DNA of 64,000 bases. Source: Mytilisepta virgata. Its lineage: Eukaryota; Mollusca; Bivalvia; Mytilida; Mytilidae. Under the pieces are notes generated by a model that saw only the letters and a program-made list of their open reading frames with translations, had not been told where the DNA came from and searched no databases. The DNA is taken from NCBI GenBank assembly GCA_028015205.1, contig CM051521.1, positions 98,866,513 to 98,930,512 of the forward strand. The letters run 5' to 3'. The translations under genes were made by a program, and so were the position numbers. Shown one piece after another: positions 1-23,100 of this stretch (its first letter is position 1; each line of letters begins with the position of its first letter).

Positions 1-11669
<11,669 letters not shown>

Positions 11670-11945
11670 CTTGTTTGATGTTTAAGAACAATACTCCAAA
11701 AACAAATAATTAGTGCCGAAATTGGCGAAATTCGGAGATCGTCTGAACTCTGGACAACTACTACACAAGCTGACCCACCAGAATCAGCTCTTATATGCCT
11801 GAAAATCAACACAGATTATTACTGACTAAACAATGAAAAATCCCAACACCAAAGTCTGCGATATATTTGGTATAAAATCAACTTCGCTTAAAATAAGATA
11901 CACTCTTCAAATTTTCCAAATAAGATACACACTCATAATACTTAC

Positions 11946-11996
11946 TTTCAAAAGCTGTTCTGTAGAGTAATTATCTTGATGCTCTATTTATATATG
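11946..11996 (-). promoter_or_regulatory. Possible core promoter and short noncoding first exon of the myosin gene
   Basis: On the minus strand, 11985-11994 reads TATATAAATA, a good TATA-box match that also resembles a MEF2 core. About 40 bases downstream a GTAAGT donor (11940-11945) could end a very short untranslated exon that joins an acceptor just before the ATG, for example the TTTTTGGAG near 11690. The distance of about 315 bases to the start codon is plausible. No transcript data support it. Confidence 0.35.
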
Positions 11997-12844
11997 CCTC
12001 GGTAAAAAATGATAAGATTTTCTCTAATTCTGTTAAAACTCCTTTGATAAGTGGAAATGGTATAAGGGGTGTGTTTTCAACCAATCAATTAGTGTGTTAT
12101 GAAAACCATGAAACAGAGTTCGATGCTACTTTAGGAAGTATCCCGTTGTCAGGGACGTCTGTTGCCGGAAGATACAAATATACTTTGCACTTCCTCCTTT
12201 CATCTTTCATTGTATACAAGACAGATTGTTATCTTAGTGATGAGGATGAGCGTAAATCATTTTCTGGACGTTTATGTCTATTTTGGTTTACAGTTTGCAG
12301 TAGGTTCTACCATGACCTACCATAGATTCTGACATTATTTTTTCAGATACATGTATTATATTTGACTCTTTGGTCTTCAGTTCTGGAAACATATACCACA
12401 GTTTACTTTGAAGTAATCAGCCTGTCTTTGTTTCCGTATGTCTGTTTATATAAATGCGGATGTATTAATGTTGCATTGAAAAGTTTTCCATTATGTTGTT
12501 TTTTTTAAATTTTTCTTTTCAGAAAATAGTTATGACATTATATTATTTGGAAATAAAACAATATATCTCCTTGGGATTTGCAGCATACATTCAGGAAGAT
12601 ACACTGATAAGATTAATATATCATTGTAGATTTATTTACTTAACATCTGAAACCTATTATCCATTTACAATGTGGTTCTTACAGTGAAATAATTTTGACA
12701 TTTATTCTGTCGTTAATGCCTCTCGCACGTGTCTGCACGTTCTAAAATAAGCGTTTAATTTATTACAATTTCGCGTTAACTTTCGGGTGTTTGATATATA
12801 AATTGATACATATTTTTCTTTTGATCTTTTGGGGTAAAAAAATT

Positions 12845-12868
12845 ATAATAATAATAATAATAATAATG
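12845..12868 (+). repeat. ATA microsatellite
   Basis: About eight copies of a trinucleotide AAT/ATA repeat lie in the intergenic region. Length polymorphism is expected. Confidence 0.85.
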
Positions 12869-13599
12869 TAAATGTTTACTATCATAATATATTTAAAGGT
12901 TTGGAATTAGTTCTCTGTCAGTTAAAATTTACTAAATTGGAACGAGATATGCATAAACACATTGTAAAATAATTTCCGGTAATATAAACAATATATAGTT
13001 AAAAATGCGATATATAAATGATTTTCGATCAATATATCATCAGTTAACGTAGTTTATACATCACTTTCACGGTTATATATATATTCTCTTTTAAACTTTT
13101 CTTATTCGAACATATCTCGCATTCTGGTTAAGAAATCGAATTGTTCATATGATTGAATTAACTAAATTTGGTATCATGTTATTTGGTTTCTGTCCCTAAA
13201 CTGCAGATGCACGATTGGAATAATTGTTCTTATTTTTAATTCAGTAGCATTATAAAATCGATTTAAAGAAGTGTCTTTTCACAAAATAAGGGGATATGGG
13301 GAAAAGTCGTATCCGCCTTAGTGTAAACCAATATTTACAAGTGTAAATCGTATTCTTTAAATCGTTTACATTCCTAAATTAAAAAAAAAATACTCTCTTT
13401 TGTGTTTTGATATTTTGAGAAAAAATGGAATAACCAAGACTTCAAAAGAGATCTCAGACCAAATCATGAAATTTAAAATTCTGACAAGTATTTTGCATAT
13501 GTAATGTAATATGATAGTTAGATTTATGTTAAGATGAAAACAAAAGCAATGGCATATGTAGTTCATCAGAGTGGAGACCATTTTTCTACAGATATTGAA

Positions 13600-13840
13600 A
13601 CGATAGAATAGAGAATGGAAACGGGGAATGTGTCAAAGAGACAACAACCCGACCAAAGAGCAGAAAACAGCTCAAGGCTACCAATGGGTCTTCAACGCAG
13701 CGAAAAAATCCTGCACCCGGAGGCGGGCTTGAGCTGGCCCCTAAACATTGTATATTTATTTGCAATAATTCATACTAGTTCAGCGAAATGAACGGCACAC
13801 TAAACCCCGAAACATACAAATGAACCAAAATTAAAAAAAC
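13600..13840 (+). mobile_element. SINE-like repeat, copy 1
   Basis: This block shares about 200 bases with 18419-18631. Common words include AGAATAGAGAATGGAAACGG, CCCGACCAAAGAGCAGAAAA, ACCCGGAGGCGGGCTT and the end GAACCAAAATTAAAAAA. The A-rich end and roughly equal length of both copies suggest a retroposed short element. The promoter boxes of a tRNA SINE are not obvious. Confidence 0.7.
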
Positions 13841-14395
13841 ACACACGACTAACAAAGGCTAGAGGTTCCAGCATACATGTATGAGTGAAAAGTAAACGTA
13901 TATGGATCTTCAGTTCTTACTCATTCCTGATATTATGTTAAAATAACCAGAAATTTAAAAAAAAAAGCCTATACCAAAATGGAAGTTTAATTACAAATGT
14001 TTTTGTTTTTTTTTAAAAGACGTGCTAACATATAACAAAAGTTGTATATATTGCTTTGTCTATGAATATATAAAGGTAAAAATTGGGTATGAAAATAAGA
14101 TCAGGCAATTCCGAATGTTAGAATCGCTGGATTAAAAATGATTGTCATAACTTGTATCTAAACGTATAGAATGTGATGCTTAATAGATCTAAGCACACTC
14201 AATTCTAGGCATTTAGGCCACGTAAACTAAGTGTGGTTCTGGTTACAATATAAAAAATAGGTTAGGTGGGTGGGGATTTTTTTATTCTATATATTTTTTA
14301 TATTTACATTGAGTCTACTGGTTAGAAAGGCTGACGTTAACAGACCTTATTGAAAAATGTAACAATCTACACGGTAACCGGAACCACATATATAT

Positions 14396-14614
14396 AAAAG
14401 TTGCAACACAACATCAAAATAAAACAAATAAAATTTTGAATTATAACAATAATTTAAACTTAAGAAAATTTTCGGATCACTGAGATCCTTCATCAGTGCT
14501 GTCGCGTTGCGAAAATGCAAAACAACATCAAAATAAAACAAATAGAATTTTGAATTATAACAATAATTCAAAATTTTATTTGTTTTATGTTTTGATGTTG
14601 TTTTGCAACTTTTT
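14396..14614. mobile_element. Inverted-repeat element with an extra internal arm
   Basis: The left arm begins AAAAGTTGCAACACAACATC (14396-14455) and the right arm is its inverse, ending at 14614. A third copy of the arm (14511-14567) directly abuts the right arm, forming a near-perfect hairpin of about 45-base stems. About 50 unique bases with CGGATCACTGAGATCC lie between the arms. This looks like a MITE or a partly duplicated snap-back structure. Confidence 0.6.
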
Positions 14615-14675
14615 ATCGTTAATTTATTATCAGTCCAACATCTAATATGTTCGAACGTTGGTTATTACTTTAGAC

Positions 14676-14703
14676 GTGTGTATATATATATATATATATA
14701 TAT
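14676..14703 (+). repeat. TA microsatellite
   Basis: Roughly a dozen TA dinucleotides, self-complementary, in the intergenic region. Confidence 0.85.
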
Positions 14704-16902
14704 TATATAGATAGTGTACATATCATGATATACAGAGAATTTGTCAGACATTTAAGAAAACTCGTTTGTGTAGATAATAAAACATGCATTTTAGTAAAAT
14801 CTTTAGTTGTTACTCATCTCCGAAAATGTGTTCAGACTCAGTAAAATAGCCAGGGATCCAAGCAAATATCTACGAAAATAGATTTCATAATTTTTTCTAC
14901 CAAGGACAATTAAGGTTATAAAAAGTTTTTGAGGTTAGAGGTTTTGTCTATGAATACTTCAAAGAAAGATTGAGTATGAAGATGAAATCAGATAACTGCA
15001 AATAATGAATAAGAATGAGATAATTAATTGCTTTACCTACAATGAAACCCACTGATAGTCAAAACGTGTACAACTTACTCCGGAGAATATATTGTACGGA
15101 ATTTAGTTGAAAGTTAAGGGGAAGTCACTTTCGTAAATATATTTAAAGCTTTTTAAAAATCAAATGGTCAAATACCATCTATATGCAAACAAATCTGCCC
15201 AATACATTTTAATGAACATCGTTATAAACTTAATAGCACGGTATCTCTTCAGATATATTTTTAGCATGCAAGATAAAATGATGAGGTACTTACTAGACAG
15301 TGTGTTGATTATACGGGAGTAATCTTCTATCGAAATACATTGTTTATTTATACCCAAAATATTGGGTAAGATTATCAGAACATAAATCTACAGATATTCT
15401 TACTGGTTAAATTACGCTTACAGTTGCGTTTCCATGTAAGGTTAAAACATTTTATCATTTCAAGAAATAATTATGAACATACGATTTTCGTTAAGTTGAA
15501 ATGTTAGATAGTTTTATAGGGTATTATGTGATTTTTATGGCGTCCGTTATTTATCTCAGTTTTGTTATGATTTATAGTTGATGAGAATGCAAATTTTAAA
15601 TTTTGCAACGTTTCTATAGCCAAACTGTACTGTTTAAAATCTGATTTTTGTTTAGATTCATCTTAAATGACCACGAGACAGCTACAGAGTCACAAATGAA
15701 AACAGTTTCTTAGACTATTAACATCCTATACTTAATTCTTCTTTATCTAAACCACCATCTGACGATATTTTCCATTACACGTGCCAAAAATATTTTTTTA
15801 AGCAATCTGGTATTGTTACTAATTTGAAACTTATGTAATTATTTTCAAAATCAAAATTAGTGAATAAATTGTAAATATAAAGACTTGGACACCCCCCTCC
15901 CTTTAAAAAAATAGTTGTTTTGCATAAATACATCTAAAAATTGTATGGCTCTTGGTCCGAGAGTGGAGTTTTCCAAATATTAGTTTTTCTTCTATCCGAA
16001 ACGTATTGATGTCTAAAATAAGTTTCTTTGTGGAGTTCCAGTAGAACAGAGTTTTTATTTCTTACGCCTAGCACATTTCATTGCATTTTGCACTGAAAGT
16101 TTGTTCCAGGGAAAATTCTATATGGGGAATGTAATTTTACAATAAACTGAGTTATGGATTTAGATATCAATATTCTTGTGTCTAATGAAGACATTTCAGA
16201 ACTTTTAAAAAAACAGTAGCATCCGAGGAAAGATGAAATATCATTAATGTTGTATTCAAAACAACTTATAATCAAATATGAATATTTTTAATTGATGGTC
16301 ACTATGATTTGATTGATTTTTTAATCAAAAACTCTCCTGTCAGGAGGTAATATAACTGAGCCTACTTCTGAGCAGACAGTACTGGTTTTTTGTATTGAAA
16401 AATTGTTTCACACATTAAGCAGTGCCTTTAAAAAAATTAAAAGTATTTTTTTTTCACAACGCTTGCAAATTTTTCGTCCAAAAGTACTTTAATATTTCTA
16501 TAAATCTATAAATTCCGAATAACATAGTACTGTAAGTGTAAGGGAGGCAACTTAAACAATAGGAAATGAAGATTTTTTTTTGGTAATTTTATGTTCACGT
16601 TAAAGAATATGCCAGAAAAAATTTACACTGTTGAACAATACTGGCTTTGTACCTATCTCGCTCCTTGTTTTTAGATGTTGAATAGTTGTACATTATAAAC
16701 AATGGAATAAGATTTTCATTGCAGCTTTTAGGTTGACAGACAAAACAGGTGTGTTGAGATTGGGAAGCCAGCCAGTAAATTTTATTGTTCTTTACTTTTG
16801 CAAAAGAGCATCTTTTTTCCTTAATTTTTTACAGCAATTCTTTTTTGATTTCTAGTCTTAGCCAAGACAAAAGACAAATTTCCAATTCCCAACAAATATT
16901 AA

Positions 16903-17140
16903 ATGGACGAAGATTTAAACAGAGATCATTTCAACCATGACTCAAAGTGGACATATTCTGTTGATCAGATGGTGACATGTCTTGCATGCCTTGTTCAGAC
17001 CTTAGAAAATCAACAAATATCAAGACTAAAGAAGGCACCACCCTTAGCAATATTGACAAAATTAGTACAAACACCTCCTGTCATACAAGATCTCAGATCA
17101 GAACCATATGTATCATGTCATATTATCCAAGTTGTAATAG
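16903..17140 (+). CDS. MEI1-like gene, exon 1 with start codon
   Basis: Encodes 79 residues from MDEDLNRDHF through VSCHIIQVV and one base of the next codon, ending at GTAAAG. The codon immediately before the ATG is TAA in the same frame, which fixes the most upstream possible start within this exon. The helical segments MVTCLACLVQTLENQQ and LAILTKLVQ resemble the first repeats of an armadillo-like fold. Confidence 0.85.
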
Positions 17141-20100
17141 GTAAAGTATCTTTTTTAAGATATTTTGAAAAAATGCTAGTCTGAAAGGGAAACTTAATTT
17201 TCATTTGAGGCAATTAAAGAATAAAATCATGTAGTGGTTGTTAATTTTCAAATTCATTGATCAGTTCTTTAAAAAAAAAAGAGAACATCATAAAAAATTG
17301 TAGGAGCTTTAAAATGTACAGTGCTTTTAGTTAGTGATGTAGTACATATACTTGTTTCGTTATTTCAGAGATCATACTACAGACAGATGACACAACATTC
17401 ATCACATCAGCATCTGAAGTTAAGCATTATAATTATAGTTAATATGTTGTGATCTTAACCTGAAAAATATTATATAAATTATTAAATTTAATTAAATTTT
17501 ATTTGAATACTGCATTTTGATTGGATGAACAGCATAGAGCAACATTGGTTATACTGTATAACCTGGTTTGGTCTTGTGACGTCACCAATGGATTAATCCT
17601 CCACTTGTAAATTCTAATAGTCCCATGCCCTTATTGATGCTTGAATAGAGGAATCATTGTACTTCTGTATGGAAATTAAATTATAAGGAATTTTTCCAAT
17701 TTTTGAACAGGTTATACTTCAATAACCTGGTTAGGGTCAGTTTACGGCATTCATAAACCGCTTCACGGTTTATTATGTGTAAACTGACCCAAACCAGGAT
17801 ACCGTATTTCTTCTAATAAATGTCTTCTAATAATTTCCGAAAGGGGGGCGTCAATTAGAGAAATGAATTTCGTACCTTCTTCATTGACCTTTAAATTCTG
17901 TTGAAACAGACTATAGTTACCTACACGTGTTTCTTATTGTCGCCATAATCTATAAATAGCTATCGGTTAATGTGACCTCATCACATATTTTTTTAAAATT
18001 TTCTAATGAACAAGCGTACACATCAATGGAACATAATTTCTTTGCAATATTGTAATGGGTAAGTATCAATTTTATTTTATAACTACAAAATGGGGGCGTT
18101 TATTAGAAGTCAAAAGTTCTGAACACACGATTTTCAGTTGGAAAGTGGAAGGGGGGCTTAAATTAGAAGAAATATGGTATATCGTATAATCTGTTAAAAA
18201 ATTGGAAACATTTCTTTATTAACTATACAAGCTAACTTAAAATTACTTGAAATTGATTGGTTGATTTCTATTTAATGACTTGTTTCAGTCAATATTAGAA
18301 ACACCCCTGAAGGCATTAGTCTGATAGGGGTATAAGAATAAGAATAAGAATGGTTTATTTCAAATCAAGGGCCCACAAGAGGCATGAAGTGACAGTACAC
18401 TTTACAGTATACAATACAATAGAATAGAGAATGGAAACGGTGAAGGTTTCAAACAACCCGACCAAAGAGCAGAAAACAGCTCAAGGCTACCAATGGGTGT
18501 TCAACGCAGTGAGAAAATCCCCCACCCGGAGGCGGGCTTCAGCTGGCCCCTAAACAATACAGTATACTAGTTCAGCAAAATGGATGGCACACTAAACTCC
18601 GAAACATAAAAATGAACCAAAATTAAAAAAAATAATGTATGATTGAAAATATAGACAACATAGGAAAAAACAATATCTGATTTACACCCTCATACTAATG
18701 CAAAATGCAAATGGAAGCTTTTAATAATTAAGGACGTGGGAGGGGTCTTTCAGGAATTTCACCTGATGCAGTATGACGAAGTATGATATAAACTTTCTAT
18801 TAAATAACAATTCATATACAATTCTAAGATTGACTTCCTCTTTCATTTCAGACAGTTTGAACCTGCGTAAAGCTGAGCAAACTCTATAGAACTGTCAATT
18901 TGTCTTTAATTCATAGTCAATATTACATATTAATATAGTCATTGTTTACAACACTTATTATGTATAATCTATTATATACTTAATACGCCATGAGCCTTAA
19001 CCATTTATTGTTGATGAGTTTGTGCTAATAAAATATTTGATTTGATTTATATGGCATTATGGTATAAATGATAATATACTTGCCACAATATGAACTGGAA
19101 CATTATGTATTAGATTTATCCCTGAGGGCATTAGCCCAACAGGGATATATCCTATTTATATCATGATATTCTGAAAAGTGCAGATGATAGGTTTTAATAA
19201 CTTAGAAAGGAGGGGGGGGGGGTCTTTCAGGAATTTCCCCTTGTTCAAAGATATACTATGATAAGTGCAGGATATCTACATTTTAAGGGATCATGATATC
19301 AACACTAATTTTTAAATTGTTCATTGAATTAAACCATAATTTTTTGCACAATTGAGTAACTTTTCTCGTATCTTGTTTATTTTGCCAAGGGCAATGATAT
19401 AAAAAGATTTATGCAGTAGTATTAAATTGTTATCTCCTTTTTATATGCATTTTTGAATAGTTTTGATATATTTGTGGAATGTTGTCTCATCTTTCATTAG
19501 ATATGATTCATAAGTAGTTTTTAAAAATATTGAAAAGTTCTGAAAGATAATAATGGTTTATGATTTTATTATTATTTCATCCTAGGAATGATCAAAGTAA
19601 TAGTAAAATTTTGAAATCTTCATTCTAAAATTCCTCAAATTCTTTAACAGCATACATTTTTGAATTCTCAACCCAAATTGAGAAAAATTTCAGCCTTGAC
19701 CATTTTGGATTTATCACATATAATAGGCTAACAAAAAATTCTTGACAACCCTCACAATAGAAAAGATTACTTGAAAAAGACATTTTATACAGAAACTATA
19801 TCCAATTATAAATTGGTTTTTTTCTGACCAAAATATCAGAAAGGAAAGAAAACAGAACAATAGAGAAAAAAAAGATACATATAATGAGTGACATGTATTG
19901 ACAGTGTTAGTGAAATTTTATGCTCTAGTTACTGATTTTTGCTTTTTTTATGAAAATGAGTACTGAACTATTAATGCCAGTGCAGTGAAGAAAAAATATA
20001 TGAAGGTTGAATAAATTTTAAACGAAAAGTACATAATTTGTATATTGCATTTTAGTTTGCCTAAAACTCGTACAACATTTGGATTCTGAAGAAATTGTTG

Positions 20101-23100
20101 ATTTTATGATACAGCATATTGGTAACAGTGTAAGTTTAAACTGAGACTACTATAACACACACTGTGTTATAGTAGTCTCAGGTTTAAAGTAAATTCTGTA
20201 ATTAACATACTATATTGACTTTTTATGCTATTCCATGTAAGTTCTGTTTTCTTTGACTTTTTCTTTTTACTCACTAAATTCCTTTAAACTAAATTCAGGT
20301 TAATGGCAGACTTTATTTAAATTGTCCATAGCTATGGCTTTTTGAATCTTTTTACACGTACATGTATAACATTGTATAGTGGCTAACAACAATGGATGTA
20401 AATGTTTATAAAGTAACTCGCACAATACAACTGGAACATAATACAAAAAGAAAGTGAACATCACACTTATTCACAAAAATTGCTATAAGATGTTTAGCTA
20501 TGAGCCAAAAACTCAAACTTTACTTAAGCAAAATTAAGATGATGCCTATTGGCACATATTTTTATCTAGAAACCAAGTTTGCTTGGCAAAAACATACAAC
20601 ATAAGAAAACATGAAAAAATCAAGATAATTTCAGGAATACTTAACAAAAAATAACCAAAAAATTACAGAGAAGTGGACATTTGAAATAATGGTGGACTGC
20701 ATACATAATTTATTTCACACTCATTGACAAAACAAAGATTGATGAAGGGTATTATTGAAAGAATTGGGTGAAAGTTTTGCTGCCTTTGTTGATAGTCTAT
20801 GTAAAACAAAGATATTAACTTTCCATTGATATCTGTTATGCTGCTGGTCATGTTATATTTGAATAAGGAAAAGTTGAAACAAGGACTAGGTTGTCAGAGA
20901 AGAGATAGAGGACTCCAAATGTTGAATCCAATTATCAGATTATAATGTATTATTGTCAGTCAGATCAATCTATCATACTATCAATCAAGTTAATTGTTTC
21001 AACATTTGTTTCTTATTATCATTATCTTTGTTTTTGTGGTCCACTTTAAATATACAAAAGAAGAACAACAACTACAACAAGAAAATCCCTTAGATCTTAG
21101 TTACCTTACATATGCATGAAAACATGAAATATATCTCCATCATATATGGTACATTATTTATTGTAAAAAATACACCAAAAAACCAACAAAACCAAAACAG
21201 ACATTGGGTGATATCTTGATAATGTTTTGGTTATTGAACAATTTATAGAATTATCTGTTATATTTATAAAAGTTCATCTGGTTAGAATCAGTAATTAATA
21301 ATAACAGTTCCCTAAGTTTCAGGTGTTTTCTCAGGCATTTTTTGTATGTACAATGTATCCATTTTCAGATTGAAGTAATAACCAGTCACAATGAATTGCT
21401 TCCATTATATGTTCTGATAGGAAGACTGGTTCAAAAGTTTCCAGAAATTTCCAGTAAATTGTTGCAGAGTTATGGTTTGTAAAAAAATACCTGTTTTTCA
21501 TTCCAGTTTTACATGTGTAGATGAAATAATAGGATGTTACTCTAAATCATGAATATGCAAATTATTTTCATAAAGGAAGGAGAGTCCATGAAAAGTCTAC
21601 AAGGTATAGATGGAGGTTAAAGAAAACCCATCTCCAAGGTTTGATGATGATAAAAGTTATCTTATTTTGAGTCATAGCTAAGAATGGATATGATCAATCT
21701 ATTCTGGACACAAAATTCCTGCATGTTTGTGAAAAAAGGAACATATTGTAGGTGTTCTTCATTGGAAAGTCAAAGTCAGGACATCTAAACCAAGGAAAAT
21801 CTCCCATATCAGTACTCAAGACCATCTCTGTGTTTTTATGAAACTTGCACTGACTTGTCAAAACTGCATGAGGTTATTCATAACTTAATTACCTCACCAG
21901 ATACTGGATATTAATGGTCCATGTTATTTATTTCAAGAATTACTTCCCACTGACAAATAATGATGCTAATCACATGTTGACAGATAGTGGTACATTCCAA
22001 AGAAGTTTCCTTTTTATTATTTATTAAATAGGTTGGTAAAAATCTGCAAATCTAAAAGGATTAACATTTTTTTTCATTGCAAGATAATATAAGAGCTTTA
22101 AGAATAGGGATGCATTAGAAAGTTAATATATTAAGTTTGTATAAGAAAAACACCTGGCAACTGATGAAGTATTTTATAAATTTCTTGGAAAGTTTTGTTT
22201 ACAAATCAAGCATTTTCTAATACATGGGTGAGAAATATATTGGAATTGTTATTAATATTGTTGTAACTTGATAATTTGAAGAAGTACATCTCCTTGTAAG
22301 TAATTTTAAGCTGACATCTACAATAAATAGGCTTTGATTGATCCAGACAGATATTTGATGAAGCTTCAATACTGTTATTCCCATTTATCAAATAATTGCA
22401 CAAGATGTACATCAAAAGATCTAACACACTTGTAGTTTCTGGTTAATCAAATTATATTTGTGAATGAAAGTAAGTTACATGGGTGCAGTCACTTCAGCAT
22501 GTTAAGTGGCCAAATAATGTAGCAGGAAGGATTACATTCATTATTGATACGGAAATAAATACTGAAATAAATAAATAAAAAATATGAAGTTTAATTGAAG
22601 AAAAATTGGAAAATAAATACTGAAATAAATAAATAAAAAATATGAAGTTTAATTGAAGAAAAATTGGAAAAAAAAATCTTATTATGTACAATAAAAAAAA
22701 AATGGATGACAGAAAAGGTCAACAATGACAATCAAACAATGCTACCCAACAGACAGAACCAGACAAAAAAAAATAAGATCTAAAAAGAAGCACAAAACAC
22801 AAATATAAACACAACCGGGAGTCTGGATAAACTGACTTGGTACAGGCACTAAACAGGGGTGGGGTTAAACTGGTTTTATTGGTAGCCAAACCTCTCGATT
22901 ATCATGCATATTTCAGTAAAAAAACTATCATAATAGAGGGTATAGCTGGATAATACTGCCAACGAAGGAATTTTAATAAAAATATATCTTGGCTCCTGAA
23001 TTTCTTTAGTAAAAAAATTAAATTTGGACGCACAAATCTAGTGGGAAAAAATAAAGGACTGAATATTCGTGGGATCAAATATGTATAGTATATTTGCAAT

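Larger units (their letters stand above)
11997..16902. other. Intergenic region between two divergent genes
   Basis: No exon with coding character and good splice sites was recognised here. The stretch holds an ATA microsatellite (about 12845-12868), a SINE-like copy (13600-13840), an inverted-repeat element (14396-14614) and a TA run (14676-14703). It otherwise contains plain AT-rich sequence. Regulatory sequences of both flanking genes probably lie in it, but none can be assigned. Confidence 0.6.

Noticed and set aside
12044..12325. 93-codon plus-strand open frame upstream of the myosin start
   Set aside because: No splice partners, no family features, and it begins inside the myosin 5' flank.
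17419..17424. GTTAAG as the exon 2 donor of the MEI1-like gene
   Set aside because: It gives phase 0, and exon 3 then meets a stop codon at its third codon.
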